Source: CAZNPH01 sp964574985 (GTDB lineage Bacteria > Bacteroidota > Bacteroidia > Bacteroidales > SM23-62). Taken from it: a stretch of 64,000 nucleotides of DNA. The DNA lies in assembly GCA_964574985.1 (NCBI GenBank), contig CAZNPH010000007.1, positions 1-64,000 on the forward strand. Direction: 5' to 3'. Within the stretch, counting starts at the first letter, position 1. Each line of letters opens with the position of its first letter. This document shows, one piece after another, positions 1-12,290 of the stretch. The position numbers and the translations under genes are program-made. Below the pieces are notes generated by a model. That model saw nothing but the letters and a program-made list of their open reading frames with translations. It was not told the DNA's origin and searched no databases.

Positions 1-404
1 CCGCGTCGTCGTACCACCGGGCCGTGGCACCCGTGCCGGGCGTGCCGCCGCTGTAACTCAACGTGATGTTGGCAAAATCACCGGGACAGAAGTTGTCCTG
101 GTCACTCGTCGCACCCGTGGGGGCGACAGACTCTTCCCTGACCGTTACCGTCACGCTGGCCGCGGAGGTCGTGTCGCAGTCTCCCTCGAACCTGACATAA
201 TAGGTCGTGGTCACCGCGGGAGCGGCTATTGAAAGGTTATTGCCGCTGCCAATATTGCTGGTCAGGGCCGCGTCGTCGTACCACCGGGCCGTGGCACCCG
301 TGCCGGGCGTGCCGCCGCTGTAACTCAACGTGATGTTGGCAAAATCACCGGGACAGAAGTTGTCCTGGTCACTCGTCGCACCCGTGGGGGCGACAGACTC
401 TTCC
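1..404 (-). repeat. Tandem 267-bp Ig-like coding repeat at the window edge
   Basis: Bases 1-137 recur at 268-404 without visible difference, a period of 267 bp (89 codons). On the minus strand the unit encodes an Ig-like domain with CPGDFANITLSYSGGTPG and a later YYVRFEGDC strand. The first copy is cut by the window edge, so more copies may lie beyond it. Confidence 0.85.
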
Positions 405-3400
405 TTCAATGTAAGGATTTCAATACTGTCAGTTGCTGTACATGAAGGTGCACCGTCATCAGTCACTACAACCTTATACCAGGCCGGATTCAAACCGTTG
501 ATCACTGCCGTGGATTCCCCATAAAGACTGCCATTTCTGTACCATACATAACTATAGGTTGTCCCGGTTCCACCTCCGGGTGTGGCGGTTATTGAACCAT
601 CCGCATCGCCAGGACAGTTTTCATCTGATTTAACCAATGACACCGTTACCGGAGGTTCCTCGGTTATTACAATGCTCTTGATGACCTGAGTTGCAGGATC
701 TCCATCATCAGTGACCGTAACTTCATATGTTGCCGGTTCAAGTCCTGTGATTGTCGAACCGGTTTCTGCCATGGGAACACCGTCCCTGGTCCAGGAATAA
801 CTATATCCAACTCCGGTACCGCCGGTCGCTGTCACAGTTGCGGTTCCGTCATCCCATCCGTAACAGGTTACATTGGTCCCGGTGATCTCTGCGTCAAGAG
901 GATTACCCTGTACACACAGGGTAAATGTTCCATTGTACCTGTCATCATCAACAGATATCCAGTACCAGTTGCCAATGGTCAGCGTATCTACGGTAAGAAG
1001 AACTGTCCCGTAATTATCTGTCCATGACTGGCATCCCACCTCATCACCGGCTACATTCCAGAGAGCCAACTGCTGCCTGGACATATCACCGTATCCACTT
1101 CCTGTTTTCACTTCAATCTCAGCCTTGGATGCAATGGCCTGGAATTTAAACCAAACATTTTCATTCATAGAACCTGTCCAGCAACTTCCCGGAGACTCGT
1201 CCGGAGTGGCAAACTCATTGTTGTATGCCGCATCTGCAGAACACCAGTTGTCAACATCCGTCAATTCAATGGCCCCGGCACGATAATCATAATTAACTGC
1301 ATCATCCAGGCAAATGGTAAACGATCCGCTGCGGTAATCGTCATCGACAGATATATAGTACCAATGACCGGTAGTAAGCGTGTCACTTTGCATAACAACC
1401 GTTCCCTCATTGTTTATCCACCTGGCACAGGCAACCTCATCCCCTGCTTCATTCCAAAGGGCAAATTGCTGACGGTCCATGTTCCCATATACGGTACCTG
1501 TCTTTATCTGTACCTTTACTTCCGGACCAATGGCCTGGAATTTAAACCAGACATTCTTGAGTTCATTATTCATCGTCCAGCATGAACCCGTATCCCGGTC
1601 AGCAGTTGCATAGTAATTTGAATAGGCAGCGTCAGAAGAGCAACCATGATCATGAGAAAGAACGATTGCTCCTTCAAGATAATTGAAATCGGGGTCGTCA
1701 TCTAGACAAAGGGTAAAAGAACCGGACCGGTAATCATCATCCACCGATATCCAGTACCAATTGCCTGTGGTCAGACTGTCAACGGTGAGTTTCTCTGTCC
1801 CCTGGTCAATTACATCGTCAATACATCCAACCAATGTATCCTCGGCATTCCAAACTGCCATTTGCGGGCGCCGCATGCTTCCATATACATTTCCACATTT
1901 CAGTTCTATGGTGGCAAACCGGCTGATTGCCTGGAACTTAAACCAGACATTCTTATTTTCCGTTCCGTCCCAGCAATCACCCATCTCCCGGTCAGGAGTT
2001 GCATAATAATTGGTATAGGCAGCATCCGATGAACAGTAATTGTCATGACTGATCTCGATGGCTCCTTCCCTGTAATCATATGTCGGTTGATTATCAATAC
2101 ATAATGTGAAGCTACCCGAACGATAATCATCATCAATAGAAATGTAATATGTATTGCCCGGTGTAAGGCTATCCGCGTTAAGCTCCGTGGTACCCTGATC
2201 AACTATATCGCCCACACAGGCAACCATAGAATCCAGTTCATTCCATACAGCCATTTGCCCACGGCGCATACTTCCGTATATACTTCCTGTTTTCAGCCGG
2301 AGGGTAAGAAACCGTGTGGTTGCCGTAAATTTGAACCATACGTTTTTGTTTTCAGTACCGTCCCAGCAATCACCCATCTCCCGGTCAGGAGTTGCATAAT
2401 AATTGGTATAGGCAGCATCCGATAAACATCCGCCGTCATGCATCAATTCAATGGCTCCTGCATGATAGTCATAATCCGGTTGATTGTCCAGGCACAGTGT
2501 AAATGAACCGCTCCTGTAATCATCGTCCACCGAAATATAATACCAGTTGCCAACGGTCAGACTATCGGTTGAAAGCTGCAATGTTCCCTGGTCAATGATA
2601 TCACTTACACAGGCAACCAGTGTATCCTGGGCATTCCATATGGCCATCTGGGGCCTGCGCATACTGCCATATACACTTCCGCATTTTAGTTCGGCAGTGG
2701 CAAACTGGGATGTCGCCTGGAACTTGAACCATACATTTTTGTTTTCTGTTCCCGCCCAGCAACCGGCCATCTCCCGATCGGGAGTTGCATAATAATTGGT
2801 ATATTCAGCATCCGATGAACAACTCCCGTCATGGGCAATCTCAATAGCTCCTTCGTGGTAGTCATAATCCGGCTGATTATCCAGGCACAGGGTAAATGAA
2901 CCGCTCCTGTAATCATCGTCCACCGAAATATAATACCAGTTGCCAACGGTCAGACTATCGGTTGAAAGCTGCAATGTTCCCTGGTCAATGATATCACTTA
3001 CACAGGCAACCAGTGTATCCTGGGCATTCCATATGGCCATCTGGGGCCTGCGCATACTGCCATATACACTTCCGCATTTTAGTTCGGCAGTGGCAAACTG
3101 GGATGTCGCCTGGAACTTGAACCATACATTTTTGTTTTCTGTTCCCGCCCAGCAATCAGCCATTTCACGATCAGAAGTTGCATAATAATTGGTATATTCA
3201 GCATCCGATGAACAACTCCCGTCATGGGCGATCTCGATGGCGCCCTCATGAAAATCGTATACAGGCTGATTCCCTAAACACAATGAAAATGAACCGCTCC
3301 TGTAATCATCGTCCACCGAAATATAATACCAGTTGCCAACGGTCAGACTATCGGTTGAAAGCTGCAATGTTCCCTGGTCAATGATATCACTTACACAGGC

Positions 3401-6400
3401 AACCAGTGTATCCTGGGCATTCCATATGGCCATCTGGGGCCTGCGCATACTGCCATATACACTTCCGCATTTTAGTTCGGCAGTGGCAAACTGGGATGTC
3501 GCCTGGAACTTGAACCATACATTTTTGTTTTCTGTTCCCGCCCAGCAACCGGCCATCTCCCGATCGGGAGTTGCATAATAATTGGTATATTCAGCATCCG
3601 ATGAACAACTCCCGTCATGGGCAATCTCAATAGCTCCTTCGTGGTAGTCATAATCCAGCTGGTCATCCACGCATATGGTGAAGGTCCCACTCACACGATC
3701 ATCATCCACACCGATCCAATACCAGTTGCCTGTGGTTAATGTATCCGTCTGCATAATGACTGTACCCTGATTGGATGTCCATTTGGAACAGGCAACTTCA
3801 TTGCCGTCTATATTCCATAAACCAACCTGTTGACGTTGCATATTGCCATAAGCACCTCCGGTATGAATATCAACTTTAATGGCATTGTTAGTGGCCTGGA
3901 ATTTAAACCATTTGATGTTTCGGGGCGATCCTGTCCAGCAAGATCCCTGGAAAGTACTTTCCTCGGAGGAAGCATTTGAATATCCGGCATCAGGGGAACA
4001 CCAGTTGCTGATATCGGTTAATTCAACTGCTCCCTCAGGATAGTTATATGTGACATCATCATCAATGCAAATGGTAAATGTGCCAGGCTGGCCATCATCG
4101 TCAACTGAAATGTAATACCAGTTTCCAACGGTCAGTGTATCGGAAACCATGCTCAGCATACCATCAGAAGGAAGGGGACCTGCACAATTGACTTCGGTGC
4201 CTGCTTCATTCCACAGGGCAATCTGCTGTCCTCTCATCTCTCCTGCCTCATATCCTGTTTTAAGCCTTACAGTAACTTCGGTCGATGTGGCCTGGAATTT
4301 GAACCAAACATTTTTATTATCCCCACCGGTCCAGCAACTACCCGTGGATTCATCCGCGGTTGCAAGAATGTTGCTGTATTTTGCACTGTCGGAACACCAG
4401 TTGTTAAGATCATTCAGTTCATAGGCATTGGCTTTGTCATCATTTCCGACATTGTCGGTCACACAGAGGGTAAACGTTCCCTGGTATCCGGTTCCAACGT
4501 AATTGTCGACTGAAATATAGTACCAGTTTCCGGCTGTCAAGGCCGTAGAGGCAATTTCAATATCAGCGTTGTCAGTACTGTATATCTCACATTCCACTTC
4601 CGTCAGGGTTTCATCCCAGAGTGCAATGAACGGACGGTCAAGGGTCCCTTCCACACCGTCGATCCTGAATTGAATGGCAATGTTCGAAGAAGTAGCCTGG
4701 AACTTGAACCAGCGGTTGTAATTCGGGCCGTTCGGCCAGCAGGATCCGGCACTTTCATCGGCCGTGGCATTCTGTGTGGTATACGCTCCATAAGTTGAAC
4801 ACCAGTTGTCCAGATCGCTGATCAGTTCTGCACCATCAAAGAAGTTGTAATTCAATTCATCATCCATGCACAGGGTAAATGTCCCCCTGTAGCCTGAATT
4901 ATTCAGATTATCAACCGATATATAATACCACTCTCCGATGGTCAGGTCAAATGTGTCAGATGCAATTTCGAGGTCACTGTACTGGGATATATATCGTGCA
5001 CAGGCCAGTTCCGTCCCCAATGAATCCCAAAGCGCCAGATAGGGATATCTGAGGGTGCCTTCTTCGGCACCTGTTTTCAATTCAACGGTTACATCGGTGG
5101 AGGTGGCCCGGAACCTGAACCACCGGTTATAATTGGGACCAGAATTCCAGCAGGATGCAGAAGTGTCATCCGGCGATGCACCTACTGTGGTAAATTCGCC
5201 CTGGGATGAGCACCAATTGTCATAATCTGTAACCTCATAGGCAGACTCCCTGAAATCATAATCGACCGTATCATCGACACAGAGCGTGAATGTCCCGCAA
5301 TAACCGGAGGAACCGCCATGATTATCCACCGAAATGTAATACCATTCACCCGGAGTCAGTGTGTCGGAAGAAACACTTATATCACTGTAGGTTGAACTAT
5401 ATCTCGCTGACCGGATCTCGGTTCCCGATGAATCCCATAAAGCAATATATCCATAGCGAAGCGTTCCTTCATCACCACCGGTTTTCAATTCAGCCCGGAC
5501 CATATCCGATGTGGCCTGGAATCTGAACCAACGGTTGAAATTGGGTCCGGTATTCCAAGCAGATCCCTTTTCTTCATCCGGAGTTGCGCCAACCGTGGTA
5601 TACTCAGCATCTGCAGAACACCAGTGATCAAGATCCGTAAGCTCAACGGCCGCTTCCTTGAAATCATAGTCGATTGTATCCGTGGCACACAAAGTGANNN
5701 NNNNNNNNNNNNNNNNNNNNNNNNNNNNNNNNNNNNNNNNNNNNNNNNNNNNNNNNNNNNNNNNNNNNNNNNNNNNNNNNNNNNNNNNNNNNNNNNNTCC
5801 CAGAGGGCCAGGAATCCGTACCGGAGGGTGCCTTCATCGCCCCCGGTCTTCAAATCGACCTTAATATTCTTTTTGGTAGCCCGGAAACGGAACCAGCGGT
5901 TGAAATTCGGCCCGTTGTTCCATGCAGATCCTTTCAATCCGTCCGGCGTGGCACCTACCGTTGTATATTCCGCATCTGCAGAACACCAGTGATCAAGATC
6001 CGTCAGTTCAACGGCCGCTTCCTTGAAATCATAGTCGATTGTATCCGTGGCACACAAAGTGAATGTCCCGCAATAATCGGAAGAACCTCCGTGATTGTCG
6101 ACCGTTATGTAATACCATTCCCCGGGAGTCAGATTGTTCGCACTGACCGAAATATCACTGTAGGTACTGGTATAACGGGCACTGGCAATTTCACTATCCA
6201 GAGAATCCCAGAGGGCCAGGAATCCGTACCGGAGGGTGCCTTCATCGCCCCCGGTCTTCAGATCTACCTTGACCATATTCCCGGTGGCCTGGAATCTGAA
6301 CCAGCGGTTGAAATTCGGCCCGTTGTTCCATGCAGATCCTTTCAGACCATCCGGTGTGGCATCCTCTGTTGTATATGCAGCATCGACAGAACACCATTGT

Positions 6401-9400
6401 TCAATATCCGGAATCACAATCGCACCTTCTTTAAAATCGTAATCCACAGTGTCATTGATACACAAAGTGAAGGATCCCCTGTAGCCTCCTGAACCCCCAT
6501 GGTTATCCACCGACAGGTAATACCAATCACCGGGAGTAAGTGATGCACTGCCAATCTTCAGATCGTCATATGCTCCGGAATACCGGGCACAGGCAAGTTC
6601 GTTCCCGGCAGAATCCCAGAGTGCCGCCATCAGGTAACGGATGGTCCCTTCATCACCGCCGGTTTTGATATCTGCTGTCACCTGGGGAGTTGTGGCCCGG
6701 AATCTGAACCAGCGGTTGTATGTAGGGCCATTCACCCAGCATGAACCTGCATCCTTGTCCGGGGTGGCATTATATGTGGTGAATTCAGCATCATTGGAAC
6801 ACCAGGCGTCCAGATCGCTCAGCACATATGCCCCTTCCCTGAAGTCGTAATCAACGGAATCATCAACACAAAGCGTAAAAGTACCCCTGTAACCGTCATT
6901 GGCATAATTGTCCACGGAAATGTAATACATCTCTCCGGGCGTGAGATCCGGACTGCCGGCCACGATATCGCTGTAATCCGAATAATAACGCTGGCAGGAG
7001 ACCTCCGCACCGGAAGCATCCCATAATGCCACATATGGCCTTCTCAATGTCCCCTGGTCTCCTCCGGTCTTTACTTCGACCCTTACCTGGCCGCTGGATG
7101 TAGCTTCAAATTTGAACCAGCGGTTGTATGTCGGGCCATGTGGCCAGCAACTGCCCTTGTTTTCATCCGGAGTTGCGCCTGTTGTGGTATATCGTGCATC
7201 CGTTGAACACCATCCGTCAATATCGGTCAGAAGCCGGGCCCCGTCCCTGAAATCATAATCCTTGACTTCAGTATATGCCGTATCATAATCCGTGCAGCCG
7301 CCCGGATTGGTATATGTATAAACCACTGTATCTTTCCCCACACCGGCAAGGGCAGGATCATACTGATCCCCGGTAATGCCGCGGCCGCTGAAAGTTCCTC
7401 CGGACGGACTCCCGGTCAGGGTTACGGCAGGATCATTTACATCATAAAGACTGTCTAGTCCGGTAAAACTTGCTTCGGTCAGGGCATTCACGGTCGTGCT
7501 TTGCATGGTGCTATCGGTACAGCCATTGATATCGGTATAAGAATAATATACATCGTAACTTCCCGCTGAAGCCGGGGTGAACAAAGCGGTTCCATCCCCG
7601 TTGTCCGTAACGGAAGCACCCAGGAAAGCGCCATCCGGGGCGTGGTTGCCAATGAGTGTATCATTCTCATCGCCTTCACAATATTCAGCCTGAAGACCTG
7701 TAAAACCAACATCTGGAAGAGGATGGACGGTCACAGACTGGATGGATGAATCGGTGCAACCGGGAGATTCAGTATAAGTAAATTTGATATTATATGTACC
7801 GGAGGCAGACGGACTGAAAATGGCGGTTCCGTCGCCGTTGTCGGTAATTCCTGTCCCTGAATAAGTCCCGGAGGTGGCTGTTGCAATCAGGGTATCATCT
7901 TCGCTGAACAGGCAATACTCGGATTGCAGTCCCTGGAATTCAACGGTTGGTGCAACCGGACTCTCATTGTTGTCTCTTGTCCCGATCGTGTAATAGCCAT
8001 TTGCCAGGTCAGCACTGCTCAAGACAAAATTAACCAGTGTGCAACTGTCTATTCCCTGGGACTGAACATTCACTTCAGCAAAACTGCCGCTTGTTGAATT
8101 TCTGTACAACAATGCATAGTTGGCCGGTGACCTCGGAATGCTTCCGTTGATCCCGTCAACAAAATCAAATGATACATTGACATCGACATTTCCGGTCTTT
8201 TCAAGATACCATGTCCTGGCCCACCTGGCATCCACTCCTGCCGGGAGATCGGAAGTGGATTCCTGATTAAGCGAGTTGTCATGTCCGAACAGAATATATT
8301 CACCGGGGTCCAGACTGGTGTTTGTTTCGGTAATGATCAATCCTGCCGACCCCGCCTGGATATGATTCCCATCCTTTTCTTCACCGATTCCGGCAATCTG
8401 ATGAATATAACTTGCATCATTGCCGGTGTAATAATCCCGGGCAATGGATATTCCGTATTTTGCAGCCAGATAATTGTCAACAATGTTCCTCCGCGCAGAA
8501 TTCAACAATGTATTGTAAAAAATGATTTCGGCAATATAACCGTTCCAGGCATTGGTGTTGTCCTTCGGCCCCCTGCCGATGATCACCCGGTCTGCATTGT
8601 TGAGGGATCCGGAAATGATTCCCTCATTGTAGGTATAGGAATCTTTGGTTCCATTGATGAACAAATGCAGGGAATCACCTGAAACCCACCCGGGTGATAA
8701 CATTTGTCCGTCGGTAGTCAGTTGATTATTTGAACCTTCCAGTTGCCTGGAAGCACTTGTGGTACTGATACCGACCTTGATGATATCATCTCCACCACCT
8801 GACCATCCTGCGTTGTCATATCTGAGACACAGCATATCGTCTGCCCCGTCGGGCAATTCTGTATCGAAGATGCCGGCATCGGAAGCAACCTCGTTCGACT
8901 TAATCACCGCATACAGAAAAAATCCCGTGTTTCCGTTTATGTAATTCTCCCCATCATCATCTTCAAGAAAATCGTCAGAACCATCAAACAGAACCGCAGA
9001 CTGGTTGTTCAGGGCTGAAACAGATCCGGCAAATAAAGGCCTCAGTGTTCCTGCCTGGATCAGATCATTGCCGTTTCCGGAAATGTCAGGCCAGGTGGAA
9101 ACAGGATCGGTGTCTGAAAGACCGCCTGTCGAATCTGCATTCAGCCAGAGTTTATTCACATTTTGATCGCCAACACCGGCCGGCCCCGTAAATCCAAAAT
9201 CAGGACAGGAATATACAAGAACGGACTGAACCTCGGAACCGGAGCACCCGTTCCCGTCCGTATATGCATAGGTAATGTCATGGCTTCCGGTCGTGGAAGG
9301 GTCAAACCAGGCCGTCCCGTCCCCGTTGTCCGTGATCCCGGTTCCTGAAAAAGTACCGCCCGGAGCTTCACTCCCGGTAAGCAAATAATGATCGGCGCCT

Positions 9401-10314
9401 TCACATACCGGTGAAGTGAGTCCCGTAAAACTCACCACGGGCAATGAATTGACCGTTACCGTGTCTTCTTCCAGAGAAACTGTGTCACCGTATATAACAA
9501 ACTCTACATAATAATTTCCGCTTTGTTTAGCCGTATACTGATATTCGTTTGCCCCCGGGATCACACTGCTGTCCCTGTACCATTGATAATCTGTTCCTGT
9601 AGAATCCGTGGACAGGATCACCGAATCCCCTTCACAGAAAGTTGTAGGCCCTGAAGCTGTGATCTCATAGGAGCCCGAACTGAAAAACTCCCAAAGATCC
9701 TGATTCTCCTGCACATCCGTTTCACTGCCAAATCCACAGTTATCGGGATAATCATTGGTGTCGGCACACTCCAGGTCCTCATATCCCGTACCTGATTTGA
9801 TCTGGGGATCATCATCGAAAATATAGACTTGTCCGCCGTCAACATCAAAAGAACCCTGATTATCGGAGCCGGTCATGGCAAACTCACCGGTGACGATCAA
9901 TATCCCGCCCAGCATCACATCCACCAGGTTCCCGGAACTATAATCACCTCTTACAATCAGAATACCTGAGGAATCTATGGAAAGATTGGCATTATTGCCC
10001 AGATCAAGGTTCCCGAAAATAATCAGTGTGTCATGAACAAACAGATCTCCCAGATTGAATCCGAGGTCACCGCCCCGGGTAACATCCCCGTAGATCTCTA
10101 CATCAACATTCAGCACGCTTACCCCCGGGGCGGAATTGTCAGTCCATGTGGCATCTTCGGTCCAAAGTCCGGATTGGTTATCAAGCGAAATTTCCTGCGC
10201 AATCCCGTAATTCCAGCCCACTCCAAAATGAAGAATAAAAAGGAGAATAATCCAGATCCCGGCATTTTTGCCCGGTACGCGGGGAGATATTATCATCTCA
10301 CTTGAAAAGTTCAT
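1..10314 (-). CDS. Giant exported multi-domain repeat protein (partial, interrupted by an assembly gap)
   Basis: Very large secreted or surface protein; the C-terminus lies beyond base 1. It has an N-terminal signal peptide (about residues 1-39), a poorly recognised beta-rich stretch to about 200, Ig-like domains to about 370, a LamG-like concanavalin domain (about 375-620, with WPDISGNGNDLIQ), a region typical of what follows LamG in Bacteroidota surface proteins, and three more Ig-like domains. From about residue 1020 there are 16 tandem units of 131-137 residues resembling the pre-peptidase C-terminal (PPC) fold, each with a WYY(I/L)SVD core and ending FTLC. SprB-type repeats and Ig-like domains with a YYVRFEG core follow down to base 1. 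The 100-N run breaks the frame arithmetically. Below the gap the frame whose codons begin at positions equal to 1 modulo 3 carries all the repeats, and I found no stop where I checked it (about 360-720). Probably an adhesin or cell-surface protein; a T9SS sorting domain would be expected at the unseen end. No enzyme domain is visible. Confidence 0.85.
2501..3548 (-). repeat. Three near-identical 393-bp coding repeats
   Basis: The segments 2501-2762, 2894-3155 and 3287-3548 (262 bp each, spaced exactly 393 bp) show no base difference that I can see, although the linkers between them differ (the linker ahead of the third reads differently from the other two). The flanking units of the same array are clearly diverged. 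This is the pattern of recent duplication or gene conversion inside the giant gene, and also a place where short-read assembly can collapse or expand copies. Confidence 0.9.
5698..5797. other. Assembly gap of exactly 100 N inside the repeat array
   Basis: A placeholder of 100 N. The bases on each side match the neighbouring repeat: the left flank ends like 6056-6062 and the right flank begins like 6206 onward. In that intact neighbour the corresponding interval (6063-6205) is 143 bp. A 143-bp fill makes the local repeat period 408 bp, equal to the next unit, and restores one reading frame; 100 bp does not. The gap most likely hides one ordinary repeat segment collapsed in assembly. Confidence 0.9.
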
Positions 10315-10539
10315 ATTGTAAATTTTTTCTGCTCTTTATGTCAAGACCCTGTGATCAACAAAATAGTTGCTCGTATATGAGAAGCTTACAATGCAATATC
10401 ATTCAGTGCCTGTAACAGATGCTTTTTAAAGATAAAGATTTATCGAGTATAACGTAAAAACCATGAAAAGGTTACGAACACAAATTGGCTAACCATTTGA
10501 AAATTATGACAAAAGGTAGAAAAATATGGATAGACAGCA

Positions 10540-11958
10540 CTATAAATTTTTAATCTCTGCAATCAGTTTCTGGAGTGAATCCCTGGCATTTCCGAACAGC
10601 ATCCTGGTCTTGTCATCGTAAAAAAGAAAATTCTCAATGGCCGCATAACCTTTCCCCATACCCCTCTTCATAACGATGATATTTTTTGCCTCATGGGCAC
10701 GTATGATGGGCATTCCGTAAATGGGGCTGGAAGGATCATCCAGGGCGGAAGGATTGACCACATCGTTGGCACCGATGACCACCGCCACATCAACATTGTG
10801 CATGTCCGGATTGATGGTTTCCATTTCCACGAGTTTGCTGTATGGAACTTCGGCTTCGGCCAACAAAACATTCATATGACCCGGCATTCTTCCGGCAACC
10901 GGATGAATGGCAAACTTCACCTCCACACCGTTCTCTTCAAGCAGTTTGGCCATCTCATTGCATACATGCTGGGCCTGGGCAGCGGCCAATCCATAACCCG
11001 GAATGATCACCACTTTCTGTGTATAATACATCAAAACGGCGGCATCACTCACCGGAATTTCCTTGATATTTCCTTTATCACGATCTGCGGCGGCCCCGCC
11101 ACCACCGAATGCGCCGATAATAACATTGACAAGGGAACGGTTCATGGCCTCACACATCAGGAAAGTCAGTATGAGTCCGGCCGAACCCACGAAGATACCA
11201 CCCAGTATCATGGCCTGGTTTCCATAGATAAATCCGGCCATGGCAGCAGCGATCCCTGTAAAGGAATTCAGCAGCGATATCACCACGGGCATATCTGCGC
11301 CTCCGATGGGCATTACAAAAAGAACTCCGTAAACCAAAGAGAGTGCCAGCAACAGCCATACCAGGGTAATGCGGGTTTCAAAAGGCGCAACATTCATGAG
11401 GATATATACCGACAATCCGATAATGACAAGCAAAATGGCAAGATTGATGTACTTCATAAATGAGGCGAAAATATCCCTGATTTTTCCGTCAAGCTTCCCG
11501 TATGCAATCATGCTCCCGCTGAAAGCAATGCTGCCAATGATTAATCCGAGTATGGTAACCAGACTTGAGGTGTTTTCGGGATTTGAATACTCGATCAGGG
11601 CTACTAATGCAGATGCAGCGCCTCCTGTAGCGTTAAAAAACGAAACCAGTTGTGGCATTGCCGTCATTTTAACCTTTCTGGCAATCAGTGCCCCGGCCAC
11701 AGATCCCAAACCGATGGCAATCAGAATGATGGCAATATTGGCAGGTTCAATGCGGTTGCCCTGGTTGTCCCTGTGTAGAACCATGGTGGTGATCATGGCC
11801 AGCAACATGCCTGCTGCAGCCCATAAATTCCCTCTTCGTGCAGACTCCGGGTTACTCAGTTTTTTTAATCCGGCAACAAAAAGAATGGCTGACAATAAAT
11901 AGCTGAATTCCAATATAATGTCCCCTGATGCAACACCCAGGCTACTGATCATATCCAT
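10540..11958 (-). CDS. pntB: NAD(P) transhydrogenase subunit beta
   Basis: Membrane and NADP(H)-binding subunit of proton-translocating transhydrogenase, which uses the proton gradient to move hydride from NADH to NADP+. It is 472 residues, usual for PntB. The first 270 residues or so are hydrophobic helices (dII); the C-terminal domain carries the dIII NADP-binding fingerprint IPGYGLAAAQAQ and the conserved stretches AGRMPGHMNVLLAEAEVPY and VVIGANDVVNP. The gene is the last of a three-gene operon and begins 3 bp after the stop of the alpha-2 gene, so the subunits are probably translated in step. It supplies NADPH for biosynthesis. The identification is secure; nothing is odd about the sequence. 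Confidence 0.97.
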   Translation of the reverse strand: MDMISSLGVASGDIILEFSYLLSAILFVAGLKKLSNPESARRGNLWAAAGMLLAMITTMVLHRDNQGNRIEPANIAIILIAIGLGSVAGALIARKVKMTAMPQLVSFFNATGGAASALVALIEYSNPENTSSLVTILGLIIGSIAFSGSMIAYGKLDGKIRDIFASFMKYINLAILLVIIGLSVYILMNVAPFETRITLVWLLLALSLVYGVLFVMPIGGADMPVVISLLNSFTGIAAAMAGFIYGNQAMILGGIFVGSAGLILTFLMCEAMNRSLVNVIIGAFGGGGAAADRDKGNIKEIPVSDAAVLMYYTQKVVIIPGYGLAAAQAQHVCNEMAKLLEENGVEVKFAIHPVAGRMPGHMNVLLAEAEVPYSKLVEMETINPDMHNVDVAVVIGANDVVNPSALDDPSSPIYGMPIIRAHEAKNIIVMKRGMGKGYAAIENFLFYDDKTRMLFGNARDSLQKLIAEIKNL

Positions 11959-11961
11959 GAC

Positions 11962-12279
11962 TTACTTTTTTTCCTTTTTTTTGAACATTTCGAGCATACG
12001 GTCGGTTACCACAAAGCCACCGGCAACGTTCAGTGTACCAAGAAGAACGGCAAAAATCCCCAGTACGAGGTTCAGGGATATGCCGGAAGTGTCTGCATGG
12101 CCTACCAGAATGATCCCGCCAATGATAATGACCCCGCTGATCGCATTTGCCCCGGACATCAACGGCGTATGGAGTACGGATGGAACATTGGATATAACTT
12201 CTATGCCCAGAAATACGGAAAGGGCAATGATAAAAATCATTTCCCTGTTTTCGAAAAAGAACATCAATATATCTTTCAT
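11962..12279 (-). CDS. pntAB: NAD(P) transhydrogenase subunit alpha, C-terminal membrane part
   Basis: A 105-residue integral membrane protein matching the C-terminal membrane portion (dII) of PntA in organisms where alpha is split in two. Three to four hydrophobic segments are visible (MIFIIALSVFLGIEVIS; ANAISGVIIIGGIILVG; LVLGIFAVLLGTLNVAGGFV), and the segment ending VVTDRMLEMFKK is characteristic of the family's end. It sits between the alpha-1 gene (11 bp upstream) and pntB (3 bp downstream) in the usual order. It helps form the proton channel with PntB. Confidence 0.95.
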   Translation of the reverse strand: MKDILMFFFENREMIFIIALSVFLGIEVISNVPSVLHTPLMSGANAISGVIIIGGIILVGHADTSGISLNLVLGIFAVLLGTLNVAGGFVVTDRMLEMFKKKEKK

Positions 12280-12290
12280 TTATACAGGTT

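Larger units (their letters stand above)
905..7260 (-). repeat. Array of 16 tandem PPC-like coding repeats
   Basis: Sixteen tandem units, each opening with a DYDF/DYDY-type motif. Their starts are near 7257, 6850, 6440, 6034, 5667, 5260, 4853, 4440, 4048, 3655, 3262, 2869, 2476, 2083, 1690 and 1291. The upstream half has a period near 407-410 bp, the downstream half 393 bp, all multiples of three where measured exactly. Conserved features are paired cysteines (WCS or SCSSDA near the start, GSCW or GCWAG in the middle), the aromatic F(R/K)F(R/Q)AT strand, a WYYISVD strand and a terminal FTLC. The units are diverged except for three near-identical ones at 2501-3548. Confidence 0.85.

Noticed and set aside
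2547..3578. Three repeated 81-codon plus-strand frames with the same product
   Set aside because: They are shadows of the 393-bp coding repeats of the giant minus-strand gene.
5485..5697. A C-terminal end for the giant protein at 5485
   Set aside because: That tail is read out of frame because the gap length is arbitrary; the repeat-coding frame continues to base 1.
905..7260. Regularly spaced repeats that might suggest a CRISPR or satellite array
   Set aside because: Units are about 390-410 bp, keep reading frame and encode a conserved domain; there are no short repeats with unique spacers.
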